From the NCBI RefSeq assembly GCF_016698645.1, contig NZ_CP068047.1, positions 2,639,001 to 2,703,000 on the forward strand: 64,000 nucleotides of DNA, given 5' to 3'. The stretch's first letter is position 1; each line of letters opens with the position of its first letter. The position numbers and the translations under genes are program-made. The notes under the pieces were generated by a model that saw only the letters and a list, made by a program, of their open reading frames with translations, had not been told where the DNA came from and did not search any database. Below are positions 1-8,372 of this stretch, in pieces. The DNA comes from Devosia oryziradicis. GTDB taxonomy: Bacteria > Pseudomonadota > Alphaproteobacteria > Rhizobiales > Devosiaceae.

Positions 1-1845
1 GGTTAACCCGGGTTCGTCGCCGAGCCTGGCGCTGCCGCCATCGATCAACGCAACGCTGAGACCGCGCGCCAGGGCGTCGCTAACCAGCTTCTCCGCCAAA
101 ATCTCGCAGTCGGCATTGGCCGCGTGCGCGGCAAGGATCAGCAGATGGGTGCGGCCGAGAACCAGATCGGAGGAGAGATCGGCCGAGGCGATGATGCCGG
201 GCAGCTCGACGGAGGCCGCGGGCGGCCGGCGCTCGGATCGCGCTGAAACTGCGGGGGTCGGCAGTTCGACGGCGGGCTCATCGACCTCCGCATAGTCCTC
301 GACATCGGCCGGAAGGTCGAGGACCCGCTCCTCGACAACCTCCTCGGTTGCGATGACCGGCTCGGACCACTGCTGTTCCGGTTCCAATTCGGCTTCGATG
401 AAAGGAACTTCATCAAGCTGATCCTGATTGTGGACGGCTTCGCTGGTCGCGACGATGGCACGACCCGAGACGAGTTCGCCAAAGACGATGACACCGATCT
501 GCGTTGCGAGGGCCACCAGCCCCACTGCCAGGAGAATCAGGGGGGTCTTGGGAGAGGCCGGGGTCACGGAAGGCGCCGCTACGCTGACAACGCGAACATC
601 CGGCAAAGCCGAATTGGATTCGATGCGCGAAACTGCCTCGGTGTGGCGTTGCAGGTAACTTTCGAGCAGGTCGCGCTGCGCCTTGGCGTCGCGTTCCAGG
701 CTGTCGAGCGTGACGCCGTCTTGCGTCGCCGTCGAGGCGGACGACTTGGCCCGAGTCAGGTCGGCGCGCAAAGAGGCCTCAAGATCCGCTTCGATCTGCG
801 CCTCTGCTTCGAGCGCATCGGCGACGCGCCTTCCCTCGAGATTGATCTGGTTGTTCAGCTCGGCGATCTGGGCCGTCAGCGCCTGGATCGTCGGGTGATT
901 GGCAAGCAGGGTAGCTGAGCGCTGTGCTTTCTCGCCCTGCAGGCGGCCCTTCTCCTGGCTGAGCTGCTGGATCACAACAGAATCGCGCACATCCGCAACG
1001 CCATCAATGGGTTGCCCCTGCTCGATCATGCGTCGAATCAGAGCCGCACGCGACAAAGCAGCGTTCTTGCGCTCCTGGGCCGCGTTGATCTGGGTCGCAA
1101 TGGTGGAAAGCTGCTGGTCCGCGAGACTGGTATTGTTGGAGCCGACGAAAAGGTCATTGTCGACCTTGAAATTTGCGACGGCGGTCTCTGCCTCGGTTAC
1201 CGAAACCCGCAGCTTGGCAATTTCATTGGCCAGCCAGCCGGACGCTTCAGCGGTGTCGGACAGAGACAGCTGCGCGCGACGCGCCACATGAGCATCAGCC
1301 ACGGCATTGGCGATATCCGCCGCCAGCTGCGGGTCTGTCGAACGCACCAGGACGGAAATGAGGCGCGAGTCGCGCTCCTGGATCACGGTCATGCGATCGT
1401 AGAGCGCACCGAGCACGACTTCGTCGACGCTGACCGGCGTCGCCTTGCGGCCCAGCAGCTGTGAAACCACGGCGAGCGGCGAAAAGCCGCCTGCCCCGGT
1501 ACCGTTGAACTCTGGGACTGAGCGCAGATCGAGCTTGTCGACCACGGTCAGCAGTGTGTCGCGAGACTTGATCAGCTCGATCTGGCTGGACACGACGCCC
1601 GCGTCGGCGCTCGGAGCGCTCTGGGGCTGCTCGCCGGCCGGCCGGGTATAAATATTGCTGCGCGGCTCAACCAGTATGGAAGCAGACGACTCATAGAGGC
1701 GCGGCATGAACATCGTGAGCACGAGAGCGGCTGCCAGCAATGCAGCCGTCACAATCACAACGCGCGGCAACCGCTTGACCACGGCGCCAAGCACCGCGCC
1801 GATATCGATCCGGGCGTCGCGTGCCATTTGCGACTCAAACGCCAT
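1..1845 (-). CDS. Exopolysaccharide co-polymerase, ExoP/Wzc/GumC type (partial, cut by the window edge)
   Basis: The reverse strand is open from ATG 1845-1843 to base 1 (615 codons, no stop), so the C-terminus is missing. The start follows AGAGGG; a second in-frame ATG is at 1827. There is an inner-membrane segment at about residues 21-41, a Wzz-like periplasmic region with long helical stretches (residues about 50-430), a second membrane segment at about 435-455, then an acidic, proline-rich linker and a cytoplasmic ATPase-like domain. This is the layout of polysaccharide co-polymerases that control chain length together with Wza. The ATPase-like part has no recognisable P-loop: where GEGKS is expected it reads AAHAANADCE, and Walker A' reads ALIDGG. 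It may be a pseudo-kinase. It is divergent from the wza-like gene, as expected for an EPS locus. Confidence 0.85.
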   Translation of the reverse strand, partial: MAFESQMARDARIDIGAVLGAVVKRLPRVVIVTAALLAAALVLTMFMPRLYESSASILVEPRSNIYTRPAGEQPQSAPSADAGVVSSQIELIKSRDTLLTVVDKLDLRSVPEFNGTGAGGFSPLAVVSQLLGRKATPVSVDEVVLGALYDRMTVIQERDSRLISVLVRSTDPQLAADIANAVADAHVARRAQLSLSDTAEASGWLANEIAKLRVSVTEAETAVANFKVDNDLFVGSNNTSLADQQLSTIATQINAAQERKNAALSRAALIRRMIEQGQPIDGVADVRDSVVIQQLSQEKGRLQGEKAQRSATLLANHPTIQALTAQIAELNNQINLEGRRVADALEAEAQIEADLEASLRADLTRAKSSASTATQDGVTLDSLERDAKAQRDLLESYLQRHTEAVSRIESNSALPDVRVVSVAAPSVTPASPKTPLILLAVGLVALATQIGVIVFGELVSGRAIVATSEAVHNQDQLDEVPFIEAELEPEQQWSEPVIATEEVVEERVLDLPADVEDYAEVDEPAVELPTPAVSARSERRPPAASVELPGIIASADLSSDLVLGRTHLLILAAHAANADCEILAEKLVSDALARGLSVALIDGGSARLGDEPGLT

Positions 1846-1997
1846 TGCCAACCCTCTTTTGTTGACTGATCTATGGCTCGGACGTGGTAATCAATCCGTT
1901 AACCCTCTCGCAGATCGCGACGCAATCGGCGCAAAAGAAGCAATTTGTTAACCACGCTGGCGTGACATTGGCGCACCCTGAATCGCGCGGGAATCTC
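1846..1997. promoter_or_regulatory. Divergent promoter region with two CAATYYGTTAACC repeats
   Basis: This 152-bp gap separates the divergent co-polymerase and wza-like genes. It holds two copies of CAATYYGTTAACC in the same orientation, at 1892-1904 and 1941-1953, 49 bp apart. Each contains palindromic GTTAAC, which resembles the half-site of the alphaproteobacterial regulator CtrA. A role in joint control of the two export genes is an inference; no convincing -35/-10 pair was assigned. Confidence 0.35.
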
Positions 1998-2549
1998 ATG
2001 CGCTGGCTGCCCGTTCTCACAATCGCCCTGATGCTGCCGCTGGCAGCATGCGCGACCACGCGCCCCGCGACCTACCTGGTGGAAACCAAGGGGCCGTACC
2101 AGCTCGATACGGGCGATACCGTGCGGGTCACCGTCTATGGCGACGCTGAGTTGAGCGACACCTACAAGATCGATGATAGCGGTGCGATCGCCTTTCCGCT
2201 GGTCGGTCCCGTGCAGGTGCGCGGCGTAACCACCAATGTCGCGGCCGGCCGCCTGGCTGCAGCGCTGGCCAATGGCTATATGCGCAGTCCCGATGTCGCG
2301 GTGGAAGTGGCGGAATACCGCCCGTTCTTCATCCAGGGCGAAGTCAAGACCGCCGGACAATTCCAATACGTCTATGGCATGACCGTGCGCGCGGCCATCA
2401 GCACTTCCGGTGGCTTCACCGATACGGCGGATCGTAGCCGGGCGATAGTCTATCGCCGCCAGGGGAACGAGATGGTCAAGGGGACCGTGGATCTCGACTT
2501 CCCGATCTATCCGGGCGACACGGTCGTTATCCTCGAACGTTGGTTCTAG
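1998..2549 (+). CDS. Polysaccharide export lipoprotein, Wza/OPX family
   Basis: This encodes a 183-residue outer-membrane polysaccharide export protein. ATG 1998 was chosen because it gives a proper lipoprotein signal: MRW, a hydrophobic stretch, then the lipobox LAAC at about residue 19. The upstream in-frame ATG at 1884 would bury this signal. The mature part holds a poly_export domain (LDTGDTVRVTVYGDAEL onward) and an SLBB-like segment (IQGEVKTAGQF). It is short like rhizobial ExoF-type proteins rather than the roughly 380-residue enterobacterial Wza. It would form the outer-membrane channel partner of the divergent co-polymerase. The next gene starts 6 bp after its stop. Confidence 0.9.
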   Translation: MRWLPVLTIALMLPLAACATTRPATYLVETKGPYQLDTGDTVRVTVYGDAELSDTYKIDDSGAIAFPLVGPVQVRGVTTNVAAGRLAAALANGYMRSPDVAVEVAEYRPFFIQGEVKTAGQFQYVYGMTVRAAISTSGGFTDTADRSRAIVYRRQGNEMVKGTVDLDFPIYPGDTVVILERWF

Positions 2550-2555
2550 AACAGC

Positions 2556-3683
2556 ATGGCAGGCGGCAAGCTGCGCGTGCTGCAGGTTATGCGGGCGCCT
2601 GTCGGTGGGCTGTTCCGGCATGTCGCCGACCTGACGCGGGCACTGGCCGAGGCCGGCCACGAGGTCGGCCTGGTCGTCGACAGCCTCGCCAACGATGCCC
2701 AGACCGAAGGCAAGCTGGCCGCGTTGCAGCCCTATGCAACGCTGGGCATTCACCGCTTCGCCATGCCGCGCCTGCTCGGCGCTGGGGACCTCAAAACACC
2801 CTTTGCGGTGCGCAAGCTGGCGCAGGTGCTCGACATCGACGTGCTGCATGGGCATGGCGCCAAGGGCGGGTTCTATGCACGGCTGGCGCGCATCGGCGGC
2901 AAAGCGGTCGCGCTCTATACACCCCATGGCGGGGTGCTGCATTTCTCGCGATCGTCGCTATCGGGCCGGGTGTTTCACCGGCTGGAACGTGCGCTGATGG
3001 CGCAGACCGGGGCCATCATCTTCGAGAGCGCCTACGCCCAGGCGACCTATTCCGCGCTGATCGGCCAGCCCACCTGCCCTACGGTCGTCATTCACAACGG
3101 CCTCGCCCCCGACGAGTTCGTACCGGTCGTCCCCGAGACCGATGCAGCCGACTTCGTCTTCGTGGGCGAGTTGCGCGACCTCAAGGGGATATTCGTCCTG
3201 GCGGACGCCCTGGTTGGCGTGACCCGCGCGGATGACAGCCCGGCTACGCTGGTGATGGCCGGCGATGGTCCGAGCCGCGCTCCCTTCGAAGCTCGCATTG
3301 CGCAACTGGGGTTGCAGCAGCGGGTGACGTTGCTGGGTGCCCAGCCCGCACGCCCCACCTTTGCCAAGGGCCGCGTCGCGATCGTGCCTTCCCTGGCCGA
3401 ATCCCTGCCTTATGTCGTGCTCGAAGCGGCGGCTGCGCAGTTGCCAGTCATTGCCACTTCAGTTGGCGGAATTCCGGAGATTTTTGGCCCGACCTCGTCG
3501 CGACTCGTGCCGGCGGGAGACGTTTCGGCCCTGGCGGCCGCAATGCAGGGCACACTCGACGCGCCCGACGCGGCCCAGGCCGAAATGAGGGACCGCCTGG
3601 CCCACATCGAGAGCCGCTTTTCGCTCGCAACCATGGCCGACAGCATCCAGGCCCTCTACCAATCGGTATTGGGACGAGCTTAG
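2556..3683 (+). CDS. Glycosyltransferase family 4 (GT-B fold)
   Basis: A 375-residue cytoplasmic glycosyltransferase probably adding one sugar to the lipid-linked EPS repeat. The N-terminal acceptor domain begins RVLQVMRAPVGGLFRHV, with the glycine-rich loop typical of the family. The C-terminal donor domain has VGELRDLKGI, MAGDGP, and the E-x7-E signature ESLPYVVLE followed by PVIATSVGGIPE. It lies 6 bp after the wza-like gene and 71 bp before the initiating transferase, so it belongs to the EPS operon. Donor and linkage cannot be read from sequence. Confidence 0.85.
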   Translation: MAGGKLRVLQVMRAPVGGLFRHVADLTRALAEAGHEVGLVVDSLANDAQTEGKLAALQPYATLGIHRFAMPRLLGAGDLKTPFAVRKLAQVLDIDVLHGHGAKGGFYARLARIGGKAVALYTPHGGVLHFSRSSLSGRVFHRLERALMAQTGAIIFESAYAQATYSALIGQPTCPTVVIHNGLAPDEFVPVVPETDAADFVFVGELRDLKGIFVLADALVGVTRADDSPATLVMAGDGPSRAPFEARIAQLGLQQRVTLLGAQPARPTFAKGRVAIVPSLAESLPYVVLEAAAAQLPVIATSVGGIPEIFGPTSSRLVPAGDVSALAAAMQGTLDAPDAAQAEMRDRLAHIESRFSLATMADSIQALYQSVLGRA

Positions 3684-3754
3684 GGACCAACTTCACCTGA
3701 TATAAACCCCTTGCGCGGACAATGCCGGGAACAGTTCCGTCCTGGTAACCTTCC

Positions 3755-5278
3755 ATGTATCGAGTTGATCCCAAGCAGGCCGTATTGGAGCACGTATCCA
3801 AGCAGCCCAATGCCAGCGAGCCGGGACCGTCGTTATCGGAACAGGCGGAAGCCATTGTCGCGGCGCCGGTCGAGCGTAGGATTTCAGGCGCGGTGGTCGT
3901 GGGCGTCGCGCAGGCGGTTGAGGCCACGCTCCTGGCAGCGCTCGGATACGGCATTCACGCGTACATGTCGGGCGGCGACCAGGCAGTGTTCTATGTGCCG
4001 GTTATCCTGGCCTCGTGCCTGCTGGCAAACCTGCTCTTCAACGCTGCAAGGGCCCATCGCATCGCCTCTTATCGCACGGTGCTCAGTCAACTCGCCCGGG
4101 TCCTGATCGGATGGACGGTGGTGATGGTGGTGCTGACAGCCACACTGTTCGTGTTCAAAGCCGGCGATCCGGTGTCCCGCATGTGGTTGATCAGCTGGTA
4201 CGCGGGGGGCGCTGTGCTGCTGGCCGGATTCCGGCTGGGCCTGCGAGCGCTCGTGGGACACTGGACGAAGCTGGGCCGGCTGCGCCGGCGCACGGTAATC
4301 GTCGGCGGTGGCAAGGATGCCGAGACCCTGATCGAGCAGATCAATACCAGCGCCAGCGACGATATCATGCTGCTCGGACTGTTCGACGATCGGATCGACG
4401 ACCGCTCGCCCGAAATGGTGTCGGGCTATCCCAAGCTGGGCAAAGTGGCCAAGCTGATAGAATTCGCCCGGCGCACCCCGGTGGACCTGGTAATGGTGTC
4501 CATGCCGCTATCGGCCGAAAAGCGCGTGCTCGACATGCTGACCCAGCTCTGGGTGCTGCCGGTCGACATTCGCCTCTCGGCGCATATGAGCAAGCTCAAA
4601 TTCACCAGCAAGGCCTATTCCTACGTCGGCGACATCGCCGTGTTCGACATGGCGGACCGACCGATCTCGGACTGGAACCTGGTTTTCAAGTGGGTGTTCG
4701 ACAAGGTGGTCGCGTTGACGGCGCTGATCCTGCTGTCACCCATCATGGTCGTTACCGCCATCGCCATCAAGCTCGAGAGCAAGGGGCCGGTTTTCTTCAT
4801 GCAGAACCGGCACGGCTTCAACAACGAGCTGATCAAGATCTACAAATTCCGCTCCATGCGGACCGACATGCTCGACCACAATGCGGTCAAGCAGGTCACC
4901 AAGGACGATCCCCGCGTCACCCGCGTGGGCAAGTTCATCCGCAAGACGTCGATCGACGAGCTGCCGCAGTTGTTCAACGTCCTCAAAGGCGAACTGTCCA
5001 TTGTCGGTCCGCGTCCGCATGCGCTGCAGGCCAAGGCCGACAACCAGCTCTATTACGAGGCTGTCGAAGGCTATTTTGCGCGCCATCGGGTCAAGCCCGG
5101 CATGACGGGTTGGGCGCAGGTCAACGGTTGGCGCGGGGAGACCGACACAATCGACAAGATCATGCAGCGCGTGAACCACGACCTGCACTATATCGAGCAC
5201 TGGTCGATCCTGTTCGACCTTTACATCGTCGCTATCACGCCCATTTCGCTCATCTCCAAAAGTGAGAACGCCTATTGA
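3755..5278 (+). CDS. Undecaprenyl-phosphate sugar phosphotransferase (WcaJ/ExoY type)
   Basis: A 507-residue membrane enzyme that starts EPS repeat assembly by moving a sugar-1-phosphate (usually glucose or galactose) onto undecaprenyl phosphate. Four hydrophobic helices lie in about residues 45-165, followed by a CoA-binding-like Rossmann region (VIVGGGKDAETLI) and a further membrane helix near 315. The C-terminal bacterial sugar transferase domain has KFRSMRTD, RKTSIDELPQL, GPRPH and KPGMTGWAQVNG. This is the full-length WcaJ arrangement, not the short ExoY form. The next gene begins at a TTG overlapping this stop by 4 bases. Confidence 0.92.
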   Translation: MYRVDPKQAVLEHVSKQPNASEPGPSLSEQAEAIVAAPVERRISGAVVVGVAQAVEATLLAALGYGIHAYMSGGDQAVFYVPVILASCLLANLLFNAARAHRIASYRTVLSQLARVLIGWTVVMVVLTATLFVFKAGDPVSRMWLISWYAGGAVLLAGFRLGLRALVGHWTKLGRLRRRTVIVGGGKDAETLIEQINTSASDDIMLLGLFDDRIDDRSPEMVSGYPKLGKVAKLIEFARRTPVDLVMVSMPLSAEKRVLDMLTQLWVLPVDIRLSAHMSKLKFTSKAYSYVGDIAVFDMADRPISDWNLVFKWVFDKVVALTALILLSPIMVVTAIAIKLESKGPVFFMQNRHGFNNELIKIYKFRSMRTDMLDHNAVKQVTKDDPRVTRVGKFIRKTSIDELPQLFNVLKGELSIVGPRPHALQAKADNQLYYEAVEGYFARHRVKPGMTGWAQVNGWRGETDTIDKIMQRVNHDLHYIEHWSILFDLYIVAITPISLISKSENAY

Positions 5279-6561
5279 GCGCAGCCGGCACCCTTGATGG
5301 CGGCAGTCCGCAGGCCGGGTCCAATGGACTCGGCCTTGCTGTCGTTAGGGCCGGTGCCATGCGCTGGCTCGATATCATGGTGGCCGTCTGGATCTTCACC
5401 GGCGGGATGGTTCTGTTCGAGCCCTCGCCCTACGAGCTGACCTTCCTGATCGTGCTGCCGCTGGCTTTCGTGGCGGGGACGGGGCTCTACCGGTCGACCT
5501 TTGGCCTGCTGGCGATCCTCATCGCCTTCACGCCCTTTGCCTTGATCGCCTGCTTCCAGGTCCGCTTCACCCCGATAAACGATGCGCTGCTCTTTTCGAT
5601 CGTCACCGTTTTCCTGCTGCTGACCTCGTACTTCGTCGCCAACTACGTCGCCGAAGATACCGAACGCCGCATGCGACTTGTCATGCGCGCCTACACTGCG
5701 GTAGCCATCATCTCCGCCCTAGTGGGGACGCTGGCCTATCTCGGCCTGATGCCTGCGGCGGACATCTTCCTACGCTATGGGCGCGCCAAGGCTGCGTTCA
5801 ATGATCCGAACGTGTTTGGGCCCTTCCTGATCCTGCCCGCCATGTATGCGCTGCAGCGCTTGCTGCTGGCGTCAGGGCGCTCGGCGATCATCGCTGGGGG
5901 CATCTATATGGTGCTGTTCATCGGAGTCTTTGTCAGCTTCTCCCGCGCTGCCTGGGGTCATTTCGCGCTCTCGTCGGTGATTGTGCTGGTCCTGTGCTTC
6001 TGGCTGGAAGCAGCGGCGCGGGACAAGGTGCGCATCATGATCATGTCGCTGCTCGGCGCAGCGATGCTGGTGGTGGCGCTGGCGGGGCTGCTCAGCATTC
6101 CCTCGGTCGCCGCCCTCTTCGAGCAGCGCGCAGCCGGACAGAACTACGATTCGGGCGAAACCGGCCGCTTCGGCCGCCAGGGCTATGCGTTCGAGCTGGC
6201 GCTCGATCACCCCTTGGGCCTCGGCCCGCACGAATTCCGCAACCTGCGCATTATCGAAGAGCCGCACAACGTCTATGTCACCGTGCTGCATGTCTATGGT
6301 TGGGGTGGCGGGGCGATCTACTACCTGCTGATCATCCTCACCCTTTGGCGCGGTATTGCAGCGCTGACGCGCCCCTCCCCCTATCGCCTCATGATGATCC
6401 CGCTCGTCGCCACCTTCACCATGCTGGTTGGGGAATCAGCGATCATCGACAGCGATCACTGGCGTCACTACTACCTGCTGATCGGCCTCATCTGGGGTGT
6501 CTCGACGGCCATCCAGAACGATCGGCGCGGCAGCATTGCGCGCCAGCGCGTGCTGGTCTAG
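5275..6561 (+). CDS. O-antigen ligase / polysaccharide polymerase-like membrane protein
   Basis: A 428-residue integral membrane protein with about ten or more hydrophobic helices. It carries the Wzy_C/WaaL-type region around NDPNVFGPFLILPA and, in the large periplasmic loop, GRQGYAFELALDHPLGLG followed by EPHNVYVTVLHVYG. The start is TTG 5275 in a TTGA overlap with the preceding stop, indicating translational coupling. Being last in the EPS operon, it is more likely the EPS polymerase than the LPS ligase, but the two cannot be told apart by sequence alone. Its stop shares a palindromic CTAG with the convergent kinase gene. Confidence 0.82.
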   Translation: MSAAGTLDGGSPQAGSNGLGLAVVRAGAMRWLDIMVAVWIFTGGMVLFEPSPYELTFLIVLPLAFVAGTGLYRSTFGLLAILIAFTPFALIACFQVRFTPINDALLFSIVTVFLLLTSYFVANYVAEDTERRMRLVMRAYTAVAIISALVGTLAYLGLMPAADIFLRYGRAKAAFNDPNVFGPFLILPAMYALQRLLLASGRSAIIAGGIYMVLFIGVFVSFSRAAWGHFALSSVIVLVLCFWLEAAARDKVRIMIMSLLGAAMLVVALAGLLSIPSVAALFEQRAAGQNYDSGETGRFGRQGYAFELALDHPLGLGPHEFRNLRIIEEPHNVYVTVLHVYGWGGGAIYYLLIILTLWRGIAALTRPSPYRLMMIPLVATFTMLVGESAIIDSDHWRHYYLLIGLIWGVSTAIQNDRRGSIARQRVLV

Positions 6562-7535
6562 GGCCAGATCGGGCCCCGCAGGTAGCGCTCGGCAAGTTGG
6601 GCGGTGCCATCGGCAAAGCCACGCATGTGCTGCTGGGCCAGCTTCGTGTCGGCATGCGACCCGATCCACGCCAGAAGCGCCATGCGCCGCAGCATGACCA
6701 TGGAGTCGATGGCTGCGATATCGTCCTGAGTCAGCTGGCGCTCGGTCTTGTAGCCCTCGATCCAGGCTGCGCGCAGGGCGGGAACCGCCGGATTGGTTTC
6801 GTGGAACGAGATTGCCGCAGCAAAATCATAGGCGAACCAGCAGAAGCCGCAGTCGTCGAAATCGATGAGGGTGACCTTGTCGCCATCGACCAGCAGGTTG
6901 CCCAGCCGCATGTCGGCATGGATGAGCCCATAGCGGTCCACGCCGGTGCCATAGGCGGCCAGACGCAGCCACAGCGCGGAATCCAGCCGATCCAGGACCG
7001 GACGGGTGCTATCGGTGATGCCAGGCGCCAGGCGCCAATCGCCCCAGGGGCCGTCGGCATCCAGGATGGTGGCGGCCTGCCAGACCTGGCGCTCGAAACC
7101 GGGGGGCCGGTGCCACATGGTCACATGATTGTGCATAATTGCCGCGTAGCGTCCGAGCGTCACGAACAGGTCGCCCAGATTGCTGTCTGGTTGCGGCTCA
7201 TGGCCGTCTATGTAGCGGAAGAGCACGGCAATGCGCGCGCCGTGCGGCGTTTCGAAATGCTGCAGCAGCTTGCCGTCGCGTCCGGGAATGGGCTCGGGGA
7301 TGGCCAGCGCCGTGTCCCGCCGCAGCGCCATCAACCAGGCCAACTCGCTCTCGATCGAGACGCGCGACTGGTAACCCGTGCGGTGCACGCGGAGCGTGAA
7401 TGCGCCCTGCCCCGGCGTCTGGATCAGAAAGGTCTGGTTTTCGGAATGATTGATAAGCCGGGCGCTGCCGTCCTCGGCTTCATCCCAACACGACAAGGCC
7501 GGCCCTACGTCGCGCGCCGTCAATGGCATTGGCAA
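6558..7535 (-). CDS. APH-fold phosphotransferase (kinase), substrate unknown
   Basis: A 325-residue cytoplasmic kinase of the aminoglycoside phosphotransferase/homoserine kinase II fold. The N-lobe shows ENQTFLIQTPGQGAFTLRVHR. The catalytic loop is LIHADMRLGNLLVDGDKV and the metal-binding motif is TLIDFDDCGFCWFAYD. The length matches 'phosphotransferase enzyme family' proteins such as SrkA-like kinases, but the substrate cannot be inferred. It converges with the EPS operon, sharing a CTAG that serves as stop on both strands. A second, only distantly similar APH-fold kinase lies at 21817-22797. Confidence 0.8.
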   Translation of the reverse strand: MPMPLTARDVGPALSCWDEAEDGSARLINHSENQTFLIQTPGQGAFTLRVHRTGYQSRVSIESELAWLMALRRDTALAIPEPIPGRDGKLLQHFETPHGARIAVLFRYIDGHEPQPDSNLGDLFVTLGRYAAIMHNHVTMWHRPPGFERQVWQAATILDADGPWGDWRLAPGITDSTRPVLDRLDSALWLRLAAYGTGVDRYGLIHADMRLGNLLVDGDKVTLIDFDDCGFCWFAYDFAAAISFHETNPAVPALRAAWIEGYKTERQLTQDDIAAIDSMVMLRRMALLAWIGSHADTKLAQQHMRGFADGTAQLAERYLRGPIWP

Positions 7536-7595
7536 GGCTCCAGACTGCAGCGCAATACCGAACTCGGCATAGCAAAACTGAAAGATGGAGAGTGA

Positions 7596-7672
7596 TGGTC
7601 GGAGCGGCCGGATTTGAACCGACGACCCTTTGTCCCCCAGACAAATGCGCTACCAGGCTGCGCTACGCCCCG
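7596..7672 (-). tRNA. tRNA-Pro (anticodon GGG)
   Basis: Read on the reverse strand, this 77-nt gene folds as a full cloverleaf. The acceptor stem pairs CGGGGCG with CGCTCCG (one G-U). The D-arm contains AGCGCAGCCTGGTAGCGC, the anticodon stem TTTGT/ACAAA encloses loop CTGGGGG (anticodon GGG), and the T-arm contains GGTTCAAATCC. The 3' CCA is encoded (7598-7596). It reads CCC proline codons. No tRNA fragment repeat was noticed nearby. Confidence 0.96.
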
Positions 7673-7844
7673 ACTGCGCGGAGACATAGAGAAGGTAAGC
7701 ACCAGAGGCAAGCCCGAATTTTGGGAAAGAATGGCACCTTGCCGGCACAGACGGTGTTACGCGCAAGCGGGCAAAATCCGATGCGGCTCGAGCGGTCCCT
7801 ACCACCCTGATCTTTGCCGCCACGCCTGGCTCATTTTGATTGTG

Positions 7845-8072
7845 TCAACCGCGGTGGATTGGCTTCGGTATCGGTTCGGAACTCTGCAAGGGCGGCGCCG
7901 GCACAAGGCGAAACTTTACGGGCGGCGACGACCAATCCTCCGGAACCGGGAGTACAAGGGTACAATCGGTCAGCAGGCTCTGCGCTTCGGCATTGGCAAC
8001 TTCAAAAACGTAGCCGGGACGCTCCATGGCCTGGCATTCCTCCCAGCGCGAAAAGTCTATCCACTCCGACAT
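7845..8072 (-). CDS. Small hypothetical protein
   Basis: A 75-residue acidic, tryptophan- and proline-rich protein starting MSEWIDFSRWEECQAMERP. It contains YVFEVANAEAQSLLTDC and a C-terminal SSPPVKFRLVPAP stretch. There is no signal peptide, membrane segment or recognised domain. It resembles short conserved hypothetical proteins of alphaproteobacteria, from memory only. ATG 8072 was preferred over the longer reading frame starting at 8168, whose extra residues look random. It stands alone between tRNA-Pro and the type I secretion genes. Confidence 0.55.
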   Translation of the reverse strand: MSEWIDFSRWEECQAMERPGYVFEVANAEAQSLLTDCTLVLPVPEDWSSPPVKFRLVPAPPLQSSEPIPKPIHRG

Positions 8073-8372
8073 CGTCGCTCCGATCCTGGGTTGGGAACCC
8101 ACGAGCACTGCTGGTAGCACGAGACACCGCATGGGCCAACGGGAATGCCGACCGGGCTGGCCACACATCGTTCCGCAAGATTGGTGCGGCTATAGCTGCC
8201 ATGCCGGTGGTCAACAAGTCGTGTGGAGAAGCACACATGGTTTATGCTATCGGCTTGCGCATGAGTATTGTGACGGTGAAGAAAAAGCTTGCCGCCAAGA
8301 CTTTGACATACCACTGCCGTGATCGCGATATGACGCAGCCGAGGTTGCTCGGGTCGCGAATGGAGAATATCG
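8073..8372. other. 300-bp intergenic stretch, no gene recognised
   Basis: The 300 bases before the type I secretion operon hold no credible coding sequence on either strand; overlapping open frames lack family motifs. The stretch should contain the promoter for the secretion operon and perhaps that of the small reverse gene. The only clear signal is GGAG at about 8362-8365, eight bases before the GTG start at 8373. Confidence 0.5.

Noticed and set aside
1884..1997. Longer start for the Wza-like protein at ATG 1884
   Set aside because: It would place 38 residues before a clear lipoprotein signal with lipobox LAAC and read through the divergent promoter region.
1899..2942. Reverse open frame of 347 codons over the Wza and GT4 genes
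   Set aside because: Antisense shadow of GC-rich genes, histidine- and arginine-rich, with no recognisable domain.
5994..7595. Long forward open frame of 533 codons across the ligase and kinase genes
   Set aside because: It is a shadow: the two overlapped genes have family motifs on their own frames and this translation has none.
7596..7672. tRNA-Pro as attachment site of a genomic island carrying the polysaccharide genes
   Set aside because: The tRNA 3' end points toward 7596, away from the O-unit genes. No integrase and no repeated tRNA fragment were seen.
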